From Hyphochytrium catenoides (taxonomy: Eukaryota; Sar; Hyphochytriomycetes; Hyphochytriales; Hyphochytriaceae): a stretch of DNA of 57,163 nt. The translations under genes were made by a program, and so were the position numbers. The DNA is taken from NCBI GenBank assembly GCA_900088475.1, contig FLMG01003880.1:1-57163 (forward strand), read 5' to 3'. The notes under the pieces were generated by a model. That model did not search any database, was not told the origin of the DNA, and was given only the letters and a program-made list of their open reading frames with translations. This document shows, piece after piece, positions 1 to 9,959 of this stretch (position 1 is the first letter of the stretch; each line of letters starts with the position of its first letter).

Positions 1-5
1 GGTTT

Positions 6-47
6 CTCTCTCTCTCTCTCTCTTTTTCTCTCTCTCTCTCTCTCTCT
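6..47. repeat. (CT)n microsatellite
   Basis: Nearly pure CT dinucleotide run with a short T-rich interruption. It is the first of several pyrimidine tracts on the + strand upstream of the gene at 2015. ORFs read through it are low complexity and are not credible proteins. Confidence 0.95.
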
Positions 48-445
48 TGTGTTGGCTTGTTCTCTGAGTGCTTGTCGGCTTTTCCTTGTGCTCTGTCTCT
101 CTTGCCCTCTCACTCCCAACCTCCAAAAGTTCTCAATCCCCTGCCTTGTCCTTGATCTTTCGACCGTTAACGGCCACGAACTAGGGAGCATCATCCTTTC
201 ATTTCGATCGCGCGGGGCTGTGGGACTGCGGCAGGGGAAGGGGAAAATAGAACCAGAGAGCGAAGGACACAATGCCGTCCTCCCTTCAACTGAACAGACC
301 GGGAGGAGGACATGCAGATTCGCTCCTGTCTCTCCCCAATTCTCTCTCTTCCTCTGTTTTCTCTGTTTCTCTCTCCATCTTTCCCTGTCTCTTCCGAAGT
401 GGGTAATCGCCTCTTCCTCTCTTTCTTTCATCCTTCCTACTTCTT

Positions 446-449
<4 letters not shown>

Positions 450-491
<42 letters not shown>

Positions 492-503
492 TCTCTCTCT
501 CTT
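450..503. repeat. (CT)n microsatellite
   Basis: Long CT run with one CCCT interruption, in the non-coding leader region before 2015. Confidence 0.95.
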
Positions 504-916
504 TTTCCTACCCTGGTCTGCTGCTCAACTCCCTCCTGGTGATGGACGTAGCGAACACAGGAAAACTATTACTATACATATCTTCATTCATTCACTCCCA
601 ATACAACGGTAAAAGATAGAACCGTCGTGGTGCTGTCAGGACGGTAATAATATTACTACTGCCTGGCAAGCAGTGAAGTTAAGGGAATCTCCGATTCTGT
701 CAAGTCTTATTCCTGCCTTCTGGAGCCACGCTGGTGTCCTAAATCTCTTCTTCTCTCAGCCCATCTCTTCCATACTCTGTCTCGAATTTATAACTGATAT
801 ATCATGGCATAGCCGGAGCTAGTGTAATCTAGCTCGTTGACCTGGTATCTTCTTTGCGAGGTAGAGCAAGCGGTAGTACATCACGGCATTTACTTTGTTC
901 CCTCCAAGAGCCGTGG

Positions 917-919
<3 letters not shown>

Positions 920-978
<59 letters not shown>
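920..978. repeat. (CT)n microsatellite
   Basis: Nearly uninterrupted CT dinucleotide run of about 58 bases in the leader region of the 2015 gene. Confidence 0.95.
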
Positions 979-982
<4 letters not shown>

Positions 983-1234
983 TCTCACTCTTCTCCTACT
1001 CTTGTTGGTCTTCCCTTCTAGTCTCAGGTCTTTCTTTTTGATGGGTTGGCTGTTATTATGCACTATTTCTTGATGGATTGATGGCTTCCCAGCAGTAACC
1101 TCAAGAGAAGAAGAGAAAGACGAAAGAGAGAGAAAGCCTGTAAAACAAGGAAGCCGAACGCTTTTCTGGTTGTGCCTGACATTGACCATTAGGACCGCAG
1201 GCTTGCTTACATGGATAAAGACAACTTTCTTCAT

Positions 1235-1238
<4 letters not shown>

Positions 1239-1278
<40 letters not shown>

Positions 1279-1301
1279 TCTCTCTCTCTCTCTCTTTCTC
1301 T
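1239..1301. repeat. (CT)n/(CTAT)n microsatellite
   Basis: CT run interrupted by a short CTATCTATCTAT stretch, upstream of the 2015 gene. Confidence 0.95.
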
Positions 1302-2014
1302 CGTTCACCCCCTTTCTTCCTAGCTCTTGCCCGTTAACACATCCACACTCTCTCTCCCTTTTCCTCTGCTTCTTTTCCTCTCTCGTTAGAAAGGCAGCAA
1401 AACAAGTTGCTCCTCAGGGAGAGCGGTCGAGTCACCGCTTCTGTTCGCTCGCTTTACCCCTGCGCCTCACGCTTCCGTCCCGATCAGTCAACGGAGAGAT
1501 GCAAAAAAAGAGGAACAGCGTCAAGGGAAAGAAGCCAGAAAAGAGAAAGATAAAGTGAAATGTCAGAGGAAAGGCAACTGCAGATTCTTGCTTCAATCTC
1601 TCTCAAGACTTCTATCGTCTGAGCGAGACTAGAGTCTCATTCAGTAGAACCCGACCAGCAGACTCCAGAGCCTTACAAGCTCTTCTTTCTCAGTTCTCCT
1701 CTCGTTATGCGAGAGCTTGCTGAACTGTACCGCTTGGCTGCTACTTCCCATCTCTTTCTTGTGATACCTGCTGGAAGCTCTTCCTCTCTCGGTCTCGCTC
1801 GCTCTCGTTTCCTTTCTTATAGACCGGGAGGGTCCGATGTGGCCGTAAAAGGTAGAGCTCGCGCACTTGTCAAGCAGTTACTGCCCATCCAAGTAGGAAG
1901 ACTTTTAAAGTTTAGAGAGGAAGACAGAGAGCTGGCAAAGTTTGCGCTCGCGTTCTCCTTCTTCTTTCTCCTCTCTGTCTCGCCTCAAGCCTGGCCCCCT
2001 GGTGTGAGCGCACC

Positions 2015-3646
2015 ATGAATGTCTCTGACATTCTAAACAAAGGCAACAATAGTGGAGACTCAGGAAAGCGCCAGGAAAACAATAGCGTGAGGAGAGAGCC
2101 TAAAGGACGGCCCTCACCCGCGACGTCCACTTCTTATCAAGCCGCTGAGAGCTTTCGAAGTCATGGAAGCATGCCTACTGCCGTCTCATATCCTTCCCCG
2201 CCAACGGCTTTCTCCTTCGCGATTCGAAGTCCAGCTCTTTTCCCTCAGCATACACTCCCAGCCGGTCAGCTGCAGCAGGAAGGACCTCCTACATTCCTGC
2301 AAGGAGGGAGTGGAGGACTAGGGAGCTTTACTCCTACCTCTTTCTCTGCTTCGGCTCCCCTTTCTTGTCCCACGGGGTCTCTCTATTATAACCCACTGCT
2401 CAGTCAACAGGCCATAGGACCGATTGCCAACGATAGGAAACCCATGCCGATTGCTCCGACAGTGTCCTTCAATCGATCCATGAGTGAAGGGCCCAAGGTA
2501 GAGGGAAGGCAGGGCCTCTCTGGGGTCCCTTCCCTTGCTGAAAGGCCCTCCTCCAGTGTCCTCCCGCAATACACTTCCGTGGGGGTGACGGCTAACATCT
2601 CCTCATCTCCCTCTTTGGCGATATCTTCGGCTCCAGCTACAGCGCTGCCTGCTCTAAGGAGAGGCAAGTGGCACCCTGAGGAAGAAGAATATACGGTGAC
2701 AATGATAGAAGCTTTTATTGAAGGCCTGCTCCCATTGCAACCGGGCACAACCCTTCGAGGCTTTATAGCTGAGCAGCTCTTTTGTGACCCTATGAGAGTG
2801 ACTAAAAAGCTTGCCACCATGGAATGTGGTGGCGTTAGGCTGGCCAAGAGAGTGGGCAAGAGGACGTTCACCCCTTACCTAGGCCCCAACGTCGAAGCGC
2901 GTCGACAAGCGGCGATGAGCCGTCTAGCAGAACTCCGTCTTCGCTTCTTCTGGCGGATTGGATTGGCACATTCTCGGCCTCATCACCACCTTCTCGGCCC
3001 ATCTGTGCCTTCATCGGCAGGTCAAGCGATGGGAACGGCTTCATCCCAGTCGTCCATGGTTTCTAGTAGGGGCTCCGCAGATACATCACGGTCGCCTCCA
3101 CAGCGCGGTTATCCCTTTTCGACGCTGCAGCGCAGCCCAGAGCAGACAAAAGGGGGCCTGCCTAGTATAACACGCATGATAGATCGGCCCCCACCTTCTG
3201 GGCCGTCCCCTGGTCTTAGTCCTCCACAGTCTGTTCCCCCGTCGCCTGCTACTCCTCCTTTCTCCCTTCCTCCGCCAAGGGAGGTGGTTCTTCCTGCCAG
3301 GGCAGCACCCGCTACTGATCAAGAGACTGCCCACGCATTACTCGAGAAAGAGAATAGATTGAGTAAACAAGGAGGCGAGGTGACCACTGATAGCGTGGCT
3401 GGAGGTCTTCTTCTTGACTTCATAAAAGCGGCTCACTCCGACAGTGGCAGCCGCCACTCCTCGCCGGGTAGTGGCAGCCGAAGCTCAGGAGATGACAAAA
3501 GACAAAGGAAGCGGAAACGTTCGTCGCCTGAGGAGGAGGGCGAGTCGGACACAGGGACGGATAGCGTTAGCGATGACAGTGTTAGGAAGCGCTGCCGGTC
3601 TGTGGATGGGCTGGGGACCAGCCCACCTGTCCAGATGGTCGGCTAG
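2015..3646 (+). CDS. RRGKW-domain (SHAQKYF/Myb-like) nuclear protein, intronless
   Basis: A 543-residue single-exon protein. Its only recognisable domain is at about residues 212-296. It starts RRGKWHPEEEEY, continues through GLLPLQPGTTLRGFIAEQLFCDP, and is followed by MRVTKKLA and a basic stretch with KRTFTPYLG. This matches from memory a conserved block common in diatom and other ochrophyte proteins ('RRGKWTxEEE...LxDGTTLRxFLxxxLxCxPMRISKK'), which resembles a Myb/SHAQKYF start but is poorly characterised. The N-terminal 200 residues are Ser/Pro-rich and look disordered. The C-terminus has Pro-rich, Ser/Gly and acidic segments, and a basic patch near residue 495 (KRQRKRKR) that looks like a nuclear localisation signal. 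The ATG lies in CACCATGA context after a CT-rich leader. DNA or chromatin binding is inferred, not shown. The next gene is convergent. Confidence 0.8.
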   Translation: MNVSDILNKGNNSGDSGKRQENNSVRREPKGRPSPATSTSYQAAESFRSHGSMPTAVSYPSPPTAFSFAIRSPALFPQHTLPAGQLQQEGPPTFLQGGSGGLGSFTPTSFSASAPLSCPTGSLYYNPLLSQQAIGPIANDRKPMPIAPTVSFNRSMSEGPKVEGRQGLSGVPSLAERPSSSVLPQYTSVGVTANISSSPSLAISSAPATALPALRRGKWHPEEEEYTVTMIEAFIEGLLPLQPGTTLRGFIAEQLFCDPMRVTKKLATMECGGVRLAKRVGKRTFTPYLGPNVEARRQAAMSRLAELRLRFFWRIGLAHSRPHHHLLGPSVPSSAGQAMGTASSQSSMVSSRGSADTSRSPPQRGYPFSTLQRSPEQTKGGLPSITRMIDRPPPSGPSPGLSPPQSVPPSPATPPFSLPPPREVVLPARAAPATDQETAHALLEKENRLSKQGGEVTTDSVAGGLLLDFIKAAHSDSGSRHSSPGSGSRSSGDDKRQRKRKRSSPEEEGESDTGTDSVSDDSVRKRCRSVDGLGTSPPVQMVG

Positions 3647-3947
3647 GAGCAGCTGCCTCCAACTATTTATTCCACTATCATACTATCATATTTTTATCTA
3701 TTGGCCCTCATATTGACTGAAGACGGTACAACTCTTCCCTCAGTTGGTTCTTTGTAAATAGCTGCTTTGTAGATAGCTGCTCCGTCATCACTGTTACCTT
3801 CAGCTGTATGGTAAGCACAAGGTGCATCCTGAGAGTATCTAACCACGGTGTCAAGAACACGAGTATCATTCGTCATGCTTTATGATAGACTACCCCAGAG
3901 GCTAAAGCCTCTGCTTGCGATATAGTAGCGACGAGAGTGTTGACTTG

Positions 3948-5185
3948 TTAGTCTGGACACCGTTGTCTGAGAGAGTCGTAGAAGTATTCTTTATTTCGGA
4001 CGGCGTATATGTTACAGAAAGAGCCCCTAGACAAGGGTATCACTGCCAGTCTCTTCGAACCTCGAGCTACATAGCGTTGTACACTCTGCCCTTCAGCTGG
4101 AGTCTGCCTTACCAGGAGTCACGAGGCAGGTACGAGAAGACTTCAAACCAGAGCTCGATTGGAGGACATGCAATCTGATGCTCAGAACCAGACAGCGCTT
4201 TCTGAATGAGCAGAAGTAACAGGATTGTCTTTCTGAAACGCTTACCAAAGAGGAAGTGCGTCTCCGGAGTCCAACGTTGGCTCTGCTCGACCAGCAGGCA
4301 GCAGGGTGCCATGCCACTCCAGCCATGCTTCTCTGCTTCGCTACATTCAGCCAACTCTGTCTCTGTCACCGCCGCACCGTTATGCAGTAGCGCTCCTACT
4401 ATATCAGGGCGACTAGATGACAGTGCAAGACTGAGCGCCGCAACTCCATGCTTATCTCTTACATTTACCTCTACATCCCGCCGCAGTAGAGCTCCGACAG
4501 AGTTCAATCTTCCTTTTCCTACTGCATACATTAAGCAGGACTGCCCCATACTATCTACGTGGTCTACATCAGCGCCTGCCGCTATCAAAAATTCTTCCAC
4601 CTGTGGAGTTCCCATTGAAATGGCGGCCATAAGCGGCGACATGTTGCGCTTGTTCAAGTCGTCGATAACGGCTCCATGCTCTACCAAGAACTTGCAGACC
4701 CTAAGGTTCCCCTTAGAGGCGGCGACGTACAACGCAGAGCAGCCAGCATTTGTCCGATGACGTATAAGCTCCTTGTTCTTCCGTAGCAGCCGGTCCATCT
4801 CGCCTATGTCTCCACAAAGGACGGCTTGATGCCAAGCCAAAGTAAGGGCATTGGTTTCCAGGTAATGTCCTTGGTACTTGCACTCAAATAGTGCGCCTTC
4901 CTTGAGAGATTGCTGAGGTATAGAAGAAGGAGGGAACGCCATATTGCTGCTTTCAGGTCTAACGCTTAACTGCAAGGGCAGCGGGAACGTTGCTGGACCG
5001 CCACCAGTTCCAGTGTCTCCAGAGCTTTCATGCTCGGTGACGGTAGAGCCCGCATCAAGCTTGGGAGCTCTCTTTAGGATGGTTAGCTTTTCCGGTAAAG
5101 GCATGTTTAGGAGGAAGATACCATCATGTCGTAGACCATCCTTGATGGGCACGCAGAGAGGGCAGATAGAGCCAAGTTCAGTCAC
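3948..5185 (-). CDS. Ankyrin-repeat protein with C-terminal F-box
   Basis: Two exons on the minus strand: 5185 (start uncertain) to 4113, then 4026 to 3948. The continuous frame stops right after a half F-box, but that stop lies just inside a perfect donor (TG|GTAAGG). Splicing to the acceptor at 4026 completes the box and adds 26 codons including the stop, phase preserved. Four or five ankyrin repeats run over about residues 115-285, for example CSALYVAASKGNLRVCKFLV and QSCLMYAVGKGRLNSVGALL. The C-terminal motif CPPIELWFEVFSYLPR is F-box-like, suggesting a substrate adaptor of an SCF ubiquitin ligase with the ankyrin repeats binding the target. The N-terminus has a CPLC motif. The frame opens at a GTG, so the true start is either the ATG near 5104 or an upstream exon (a CCAG acceptor sits just above 5185). 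SOCS-box rather than F-box is the main alternative. Confidence 0.75.
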
Positions 5186-5399
5186 TGGCAGCGGAAGTCA
5201 TAGCACGTCCATAGTCTATTGCTCTTCACTTCCATGGTCGACCCGCTTCTCTCAGGAAAGGATCAAGGCCAGGGGCGAATACCTGCTTTCGCGCCTGCAT
5301 TGGCACGCTGTTCGCCCTGCTATTGGGCGCAGAACCGAGCCAGAAGGCCTCGTATTCTAGACGGATCACCGCTTTCATCGGACTCTAAGTCTGTTAAAG

Positions 5400-5764
5400 T
5401 TATGAAGTGGATAGTGCTGGAGCTCGTTTGCTTCCTTGATTCATCACATGCGATCAGGTCCACACCAACTGCGACACGAGGGAGCGGACAATGCGCACAT
5501 CGTAAGGGCTACCGCACTAACCTTACAAGACGCTCTTGGATATCAGTGTAAGAGAGCAGCAATGGGGAGACGAAGGTGCGGTCTTACTTACAAGACGCAA
5601 AGCCTTAATATTACACCAAGGTTTGCAAGCCGCCGCCGGAGAACAGCGCAAGATGCTGCGCACAATAGTGGACGTTGAAGTACCGTGAGTATCACAGTGT
5701 GGAGGTGCCGCCCCCTTATTATGACGGAGAACTACTAATTAGGATCATTGTACGACAGGTTCCT
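5400..5764. other. Unassigned stretch beside the retroelement relics
   Basis: No convincing coding sequence. Short frames on both strands have mixed composition. It may contain further decayed retroelement sequence, since the inverted-repeat arm begins at its right edge. Confidence 0.3.
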
Positions 5765-6178
5765 CCCGCGCTGGAGTACGAAGGATGGAACGGAGAACAG
5801 AAAGAAGCCGTCCAGAGCAAACTTTTCAGCAAAGGTCCTAGTAATTTGAGGAGGACATGTCCTTAGCAGATGGTTGACCCTGCCGTATCCTAGACAGCTT
5901 CGAAAGAGACACCGCTCAATTTGTGGATCATCGATAGCATCTAGTCCGACGTTGATATCCTCTAGACGCTTTAGCTTGCGGAGGAGGTAGTCTGATGTAT
6001 AGCCGATAGATCCCACGAGGCAACCAAGAGCTCCAATACCATCCACAGGACAGCGAATAGTATCCGTAGGAAAGTCCGGCCAGCCTAAGCGCTGAGGTGG
6101 TGAGGGCCACCGAAGTTCACACTTCTCCAAACTAAGGGACAAGCCCACAGCTGCGTCTCCGGTGCCCGGCAAGGTCAC
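5765..6178 (-). pseudogene. Reverse-transcriptase fragment of a non-LTR-type retrotransposon (minus arm)
   Basis: The minus-strand frame reads part of a reverse transcriptase after the catalytic box. Recognisable blocks are GLSLSLEKCELRWPSPPQR, an FPTDTIRCPVDGIGALGC segment, and CLFRSCLGYGRVNHLLRTCP. These blocks (LNxxKCExWWPS, G..LG..VGS, LLRSCLGxxxxxHLLRTCPP) are typical of plant- and alga-type LINE reverse transcriptases in the region behind YxDD. There is no start, no YxDD box and no neighbouring domain in this copy, so it is a fragment. It is an inverted duplicate of the plus-strand copy just to the right. Confidence 0.7.
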
Positions 6179-6725
6179 CCGCTCGGCCCTCTTCTCTCTA
6201 GCGTTGCATGGGATGCTCTTATGGCGCAGGAGACGTTCTCTGATTTAGACCTTCACGTCTCGTACCTTGATGACGGTACCATCATTGGCTCCCTTGACAG
6301 TGTGTGAAGCGCTTCAAGTTACCATTGACAACTGTGCAGCTGTGGGCTTCTCCCTTAATTTGCGGAAGTGTAATCTTTGGTGGCCCTCACCTCCTCAGCG
6401 GTTTGGCTGGCTGGACTTTCCTGCGGATACTATTCGCTGTCCTGTGGATGGTATTGGAATTCTCGGTTGCCTCGTGAGATCTATTGGCTATATCTCAGAC
6501 TACCTCCTCCGCAAGCTAGACTACAGGACATCGACGTCGCACTAGATGCTATCGATGATCCACAAATTGGGCTGTGCCTCTTTCGAGGTTGTCCAGGATA
6601 CAGCAGGGCCAACCGTCTGCTACGGACATGTTCCCCTCAGTTCACTCGGACCTTTATTAGAAAAGTTTGCTCTACGGCTTGTTTCTGATCTCCGCTCTAT
6701 CCTTCGTACTCCAGCGCTGGAGGAT
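5765..6725. repeat. Long inverted repeat of reverse-transcriptase sequence
   Basis: Left arm about 5765-6150, right arm about 6339-6725, spacer about 190 bases. Reverse-complementing the left arm gives a sequence closely matching the right arm; both contain ATCCTTCGTACTCCAGCGC and encode CPVDGIG.LGCLV.SIGY.SD. I judge identity by eye at roughly 80-85%. Transcription through it would give a long imperfect hairpin. It could equally be two independent partial insertions in opposite orientation. Confidence 0.7.
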
Positions 6726-6820
6726 TCAGCCTGGCTCCAGTCTGAACTTCACATACGACTGGGACGTGTAGGCGTGAGCTTATACGCAATCGATATTGAA
6801 AGAAGCGTAGGTCGAGTCTA
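6190..6820 (+). pseudogene. Reverse-transcriptase fragment with YLDD box, frame-broken (plus arm)
   Basis: One frame at about 6195-6305 reads HVSYLDDGTIIGSL, the catalytic Y-x-D-D motif of reverse transcriptases, and then stops. A second frame from 6305 continues the domain (AAVGFSLNLRKCNLWWPS, FPADTIRCPVDGIGILGC). The thread moves to another frame near 6523 (DVALDAIDDPQIGLCLF) and to a third near 6650 (ILRTPALEDSAWLQSEL). At least three frame changes and a stop show it is dead. The order of motifs matches the palm and thumb part of a LINE-like reverse transcriptase. The upstream fingers and any 5' endonuclease are not visible. Confidence 0.75.
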
Positions 6821-6839
6821 GGGTGCAAACTCGCGATAT

Positions 6840-7680
6840 CTGTGCTGTTATTGTTCACCGTCCTCCGGATGCCTTCGGCGCTTGAGGATCTACGCTTGGC
6901 CCTGGCTGCCCAGAACGCGGAAGTAGACAGTAATAAGAAGACCCTAGATGAGCTCTTCCAATCTCACAGAAATATTCAGAGACTGCTGTCTGAGGAGGTC
7001 TGGGCTTACAAGCGAGATCATCTACCCGTCCAAGCAGTTCGCCTTCGAGACCAGCACGGCTAAGGGCGGTGAGTATGAAACAGGCGGGTGCCTTTCTTCA
7101 TGCTAGCCCTCCTATCCCTGGTTTGGACCAACGGATAGGCGATTGCCGACTGTACCGCCTCAAGCGTCAAGATACCTGGTCTGTCGCTTGGCCCATCGTG
7201 TATGCTGTACGCCATGATGGCTTGCGGGATCTTCTCCTTGGCCTTGCTTGTTCGGCAGGACTGTTGGTCAGAGCTGAGCCTCTCGAGGTATTACCCAATG
7301 GTCATCGCCCAGGTGAGTTGGCCATTGAGGCCTCTGCGCCTCAGAGAGTCTGCAGGGCCGTCGACGTCACTGTCTCCGATTCGCTGCAAATGAACACCCT
7401 ACCTTTTGCAGCGGCTCAGAAAGGATACGTCGCGAGCATGCGCATAGGAGGAAGATCTCCTTCTTCGCCGAGGAGTGTGAAGATCAAGGCTACGGTTTCC
7501 GTTCGTCAGCGTGGGAATCCTTTGGTGGAGCCACGGAGACAGTTCATTCCACCATGAAAGAATGGCTGAGGGCCATCTTTGACAGATGTGGGAGTGGGGC
7601 TGCGTCTTCCTCTCTATATCTTCAGAGCTCTGTCCTCCTGCAACACTATAATGCAGAGATGATTTCCCATAGAGTGAGTG
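6840..7680 (+). pseudogene. C-terminal domain relic of the same retrotransposon
   Basis: The frame at 7069-7557 contains VRHDGLRDLLLGLACSAGL, then EPLEVLPNGHRPGELAIEA and a CRAVDVTVSDSLQ segment. This pattern (RHDxLRDxL, GxRPxDxxV, xALDVTVTSPLQ) follows the reverse transcriptase in many algal LINE-like elements and resembles a nuclease-like C-terminal domain. The thread shifts frame near 7450 and runs to about 7677. Together with the pieces at 5765-6820 it outlines the 3' half of one element. The short frame at 6842-7063 just before it is charged and helical but unassigned. Confidence 0.6.
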
Positions 7681-8255
7681 ACCCAACCTTCTCACATTGA
7701 GAATGTGGTCCTGGGTCAGCTTCCAAGGGCTGTTGCTGGACGGCCTCTGTGAAGTCTCTCTTGCTTCCTAGTAAGTTACCCTCATCATGCTGGTGCGACA
7801 GGCGGCAGGTATCTTCAAGATAGAGCAAGGGTAATGGTCTTTTCTCTGATAAAATATCTAAAAAATAATCACTGGATCACTACTGAAACTCTTTGTTGCG
7901 CTATAAAAGTACTTTCTTTTGTTTGAACTCGATTTAACCTGAAATAAATGGCCAATAGATTATGAGAAAACAGGAGTTTGCGAGATGGCTAAGATGAACC
8001 TTCTTCCTCTTCTCCGACCATCTAAGGAAACAACTCCGCTTGCCAGACAGAATCTCTTCATGATGACAAGAATCAGCCCTTGACGATCACAACGTATCTT
8101 AGGCAAGTTTGAGAGAGGAGATGCAAATGCTGCTAAGAACTAAGAATACTTTAGGGCACACAGGCATGAAAATTCGAGCGTGAACAGAACCAACCTCATT
8201 TCTGAATAGTGCGGGAGCCCAGCAGTAACGGAGAAGCGATTGCTACCTAGTCACC
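7681..8255 (+). other. Intergenic region upstream of the methyltransferase
   Basis: AT-richer than its surroundings around 7845-7970. No open frame of interest. It probably contains the promoter of the gene at 8256; I saw no obvious TATA box at a typical distance. Confidence 0.4.
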
Positions 8256-9224
8256 ATGGACGATGAGAAACTTAGGACGCATCAGGAGGATAGTGCAAGG
8301 GAAGGATGGAACAAGCATGCAAAGGGTTATGTAGAGGTATTCGAACCGAACACAGGGCTCTGGGCGGCTACCGCTGCTACACTTGCCAAGAACTATGTTT
8401 ATTCCAAAGGAGGATGTCACTCGAAGGACCAAAAGCTCAAGATCCTTGACATTGCTGCTGGGGCCGGTGGGCTCACGTTTGCATTAGCTCATGCCTTCCC
8501 TCATCAGCATAAAATTACGGCTGTGGATATCTCAGATGAGCTGCTCAAAGTTCTGGATGCAAAGCGGTCTCCTTCCCATGCGATTGAAGTTGTTTGCCAA
8601 GATGCATGTGCCTTCCTGCGTTCCACGGCGGAGTCCTCGGTGGACCTTATCGGATCCAACTTCGGCATGGCATTGTTTCCAGAGGAAGCGCGATTAGCGG
8701 CGTGGAGATCTGCTGTGAGAGTACTTAAACCAGAAGGCACACTGGTCGCTTCCATTTGGGATGTCAATGCTCTCAACATCCGCTTTATGAACGTTATTGA
8801 GGACTATCTATCAACCAGAGCACCAGCAGGTGAGCAAGGCACAGACTTGGCCGGCAAACAAGGCCAGGCTAAACTGAATCCTTCAATGAGCCTTGAAGCC
8901 TTTAAGACTGAGCTGGAAGGAACAGGGCTGGTGGATGTACAAGTCTTCACAGTACCTCATTCCTTTTCTTTCGCAAGAGGGGAGGATCTCATTAACGCGG
9001 CACAGGATAACCCAATCATTCAAAGCTTGATGAAGAGACACAGCAAAGATCATATGGATGAGGCGTGGGCGTACGCGTTCAAGTATGCCATGATGAACAC
9101 CTCTCCCACTAACGTCGCCGCCAGGCCTGCCGTTGACGATTTGGAGCTTGACAGCCTGAAGAAGAATCCAACTATCTTTAGCGGGCTGGCGCACATCGCG
9201 CTAGCCAGAAAAGGAAAGCAATAG
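8256..9224 (+). CDS. Class I SAM-dependent methyltransferase
   Basis: Intronless, 322 residues. SAM-binding motif I is LKILDIAAGAGGLTFALAHA at about residues 61-80, followed by an acidic loop (ITAVDIS) that would contact the ribose. Motif II/III-like segments are VDLIGSNFGMALFPEE and AVRVLKPEGTLVASIW, as in the UbiE/Methyltransf_11 group. Length and layout are those of a small-molecule methyltransferase; the substrate cannot be told from sequence. There is no signal peptide or membrane segment. It lies beside retroelement debris but is itself intact. Lack of introns, unlike most neighbours, is compatible with retro-copying or transfer, but that is only a suggestion. Confidence 0.88.
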   Translation: MDDEKLRTHQEDSAREGWNKHAKGYVEVFEPNTGLWAATAATLAKNYVYSKGGCHSKDQKLKILDIAAGAGGLTFALAHAFPHQHKITAVDISDELLKVLDAKRSPSHAIEVVCQDACAFLRSTAESSVDLIGSNFGMALFPEEARLAAWRSAVRVLKPEGTLVASIWDVNALNIRFMNVIEDYLSTRAPAGEQGTDLAGKQGQAKLNPSMSLEAFKTELEGTGLVDVQVFTVPHSFSFARGEDLINAAQDNPIIQSLMKRHSKDHMDEAWAYAFKYAMMNTSPTNVAARPAVDDLELDSLKKNPTIFSGLAHIALARKGKQ

Positions 9225-9959
9225 GAGTTTACCATGCCGGAAGCTCCGAGGTGAGGGGAGGGACGCATAATGTCCTTGCTCTTGGTAACTATCAGATAAT
9301 GCGAAAACACTGATATTGTAGTCCGCGCCACCTATCTTCTCGCTCACCAGAAGTAAGCGGGCCCATGACCTGAGATAGGGAAGTGTATCAGCGCAGGCGT
9401 CAAATCTGATCCTCAAAGGGATAGAGCCATGCAAACGATTGTCTTGGCCTGTATTCTCGAGAGAAAATCCTCCTTTGATCGGAGCAACTTCTGCATATGG
9501 TGAGGGACTTCCAAGAACAATGTGGCCTGTATCAATATCTCGCTGCAGGAGGCTCATCAGTCAGAGCCACGACATGCGCCAAACAATGTGAAAAAATGCA
9601 GTGCTATCTGTGTCTTCATCGTCCCCACTCATAAAAATAACTGGCATCATACTTTGAACGTCCTTGGCAGTCCCAACACAGGAGTACCTTACAGCCTCAG
9701 GGGTAGAGACAACAGAATGATGATAGAGATGACGTGAAGACAGCGTGCAGCTCTCGTTCGTTGTCTAGGATATATATATATTGAGATGGAGACAACCTTA
9801 CGATGAGACCAAATGTTTTCACTCAAGAGGTCGGCCGAAACCCTCTTTGAGCAGGGATAAGACGTGCCGCCAGAAGGTACAGCTTATCGAGCATCTAAGA
9901 CCAATGGTTGACCAGAATCAAATACCAGCCATTCACCCGTGCAAGAAAAAAATGCCAAG
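9225..9959. other. Intergenic region between convergent genes
   Basis: No supported gene. Contains a short TA run near 9771-9780. The RPEL gene may extend a final exon into this stretch, because a possible donor (GAG|GTAGGC) occurs near its annotated end. Confidence 0.4.

Larger units (their letters stand above)
504..2014 (+). other. Upstream/leader region, no supported gene
   Basis: About 1.5 kb between the second CT tract and the ATG at 2015. It holds further CT tracts and CT-rich unique sequence. Short open frames exist (for example 1707-2018) but are serine/leucine-rich translations of pyrimidine-rich DNA with no domain. Promoter plus 5' UTR of the 2015 gene is the simplest reading; I saw no clear TATA box. 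Confidence 0.5.

Noticed and set aside
1707-2018. 103-codon frame ending over the start of the 2015 gene
   Set aside because: Overlaps the ATG of a well-supported gene in another frame; composition is that of the CT-rich leader.
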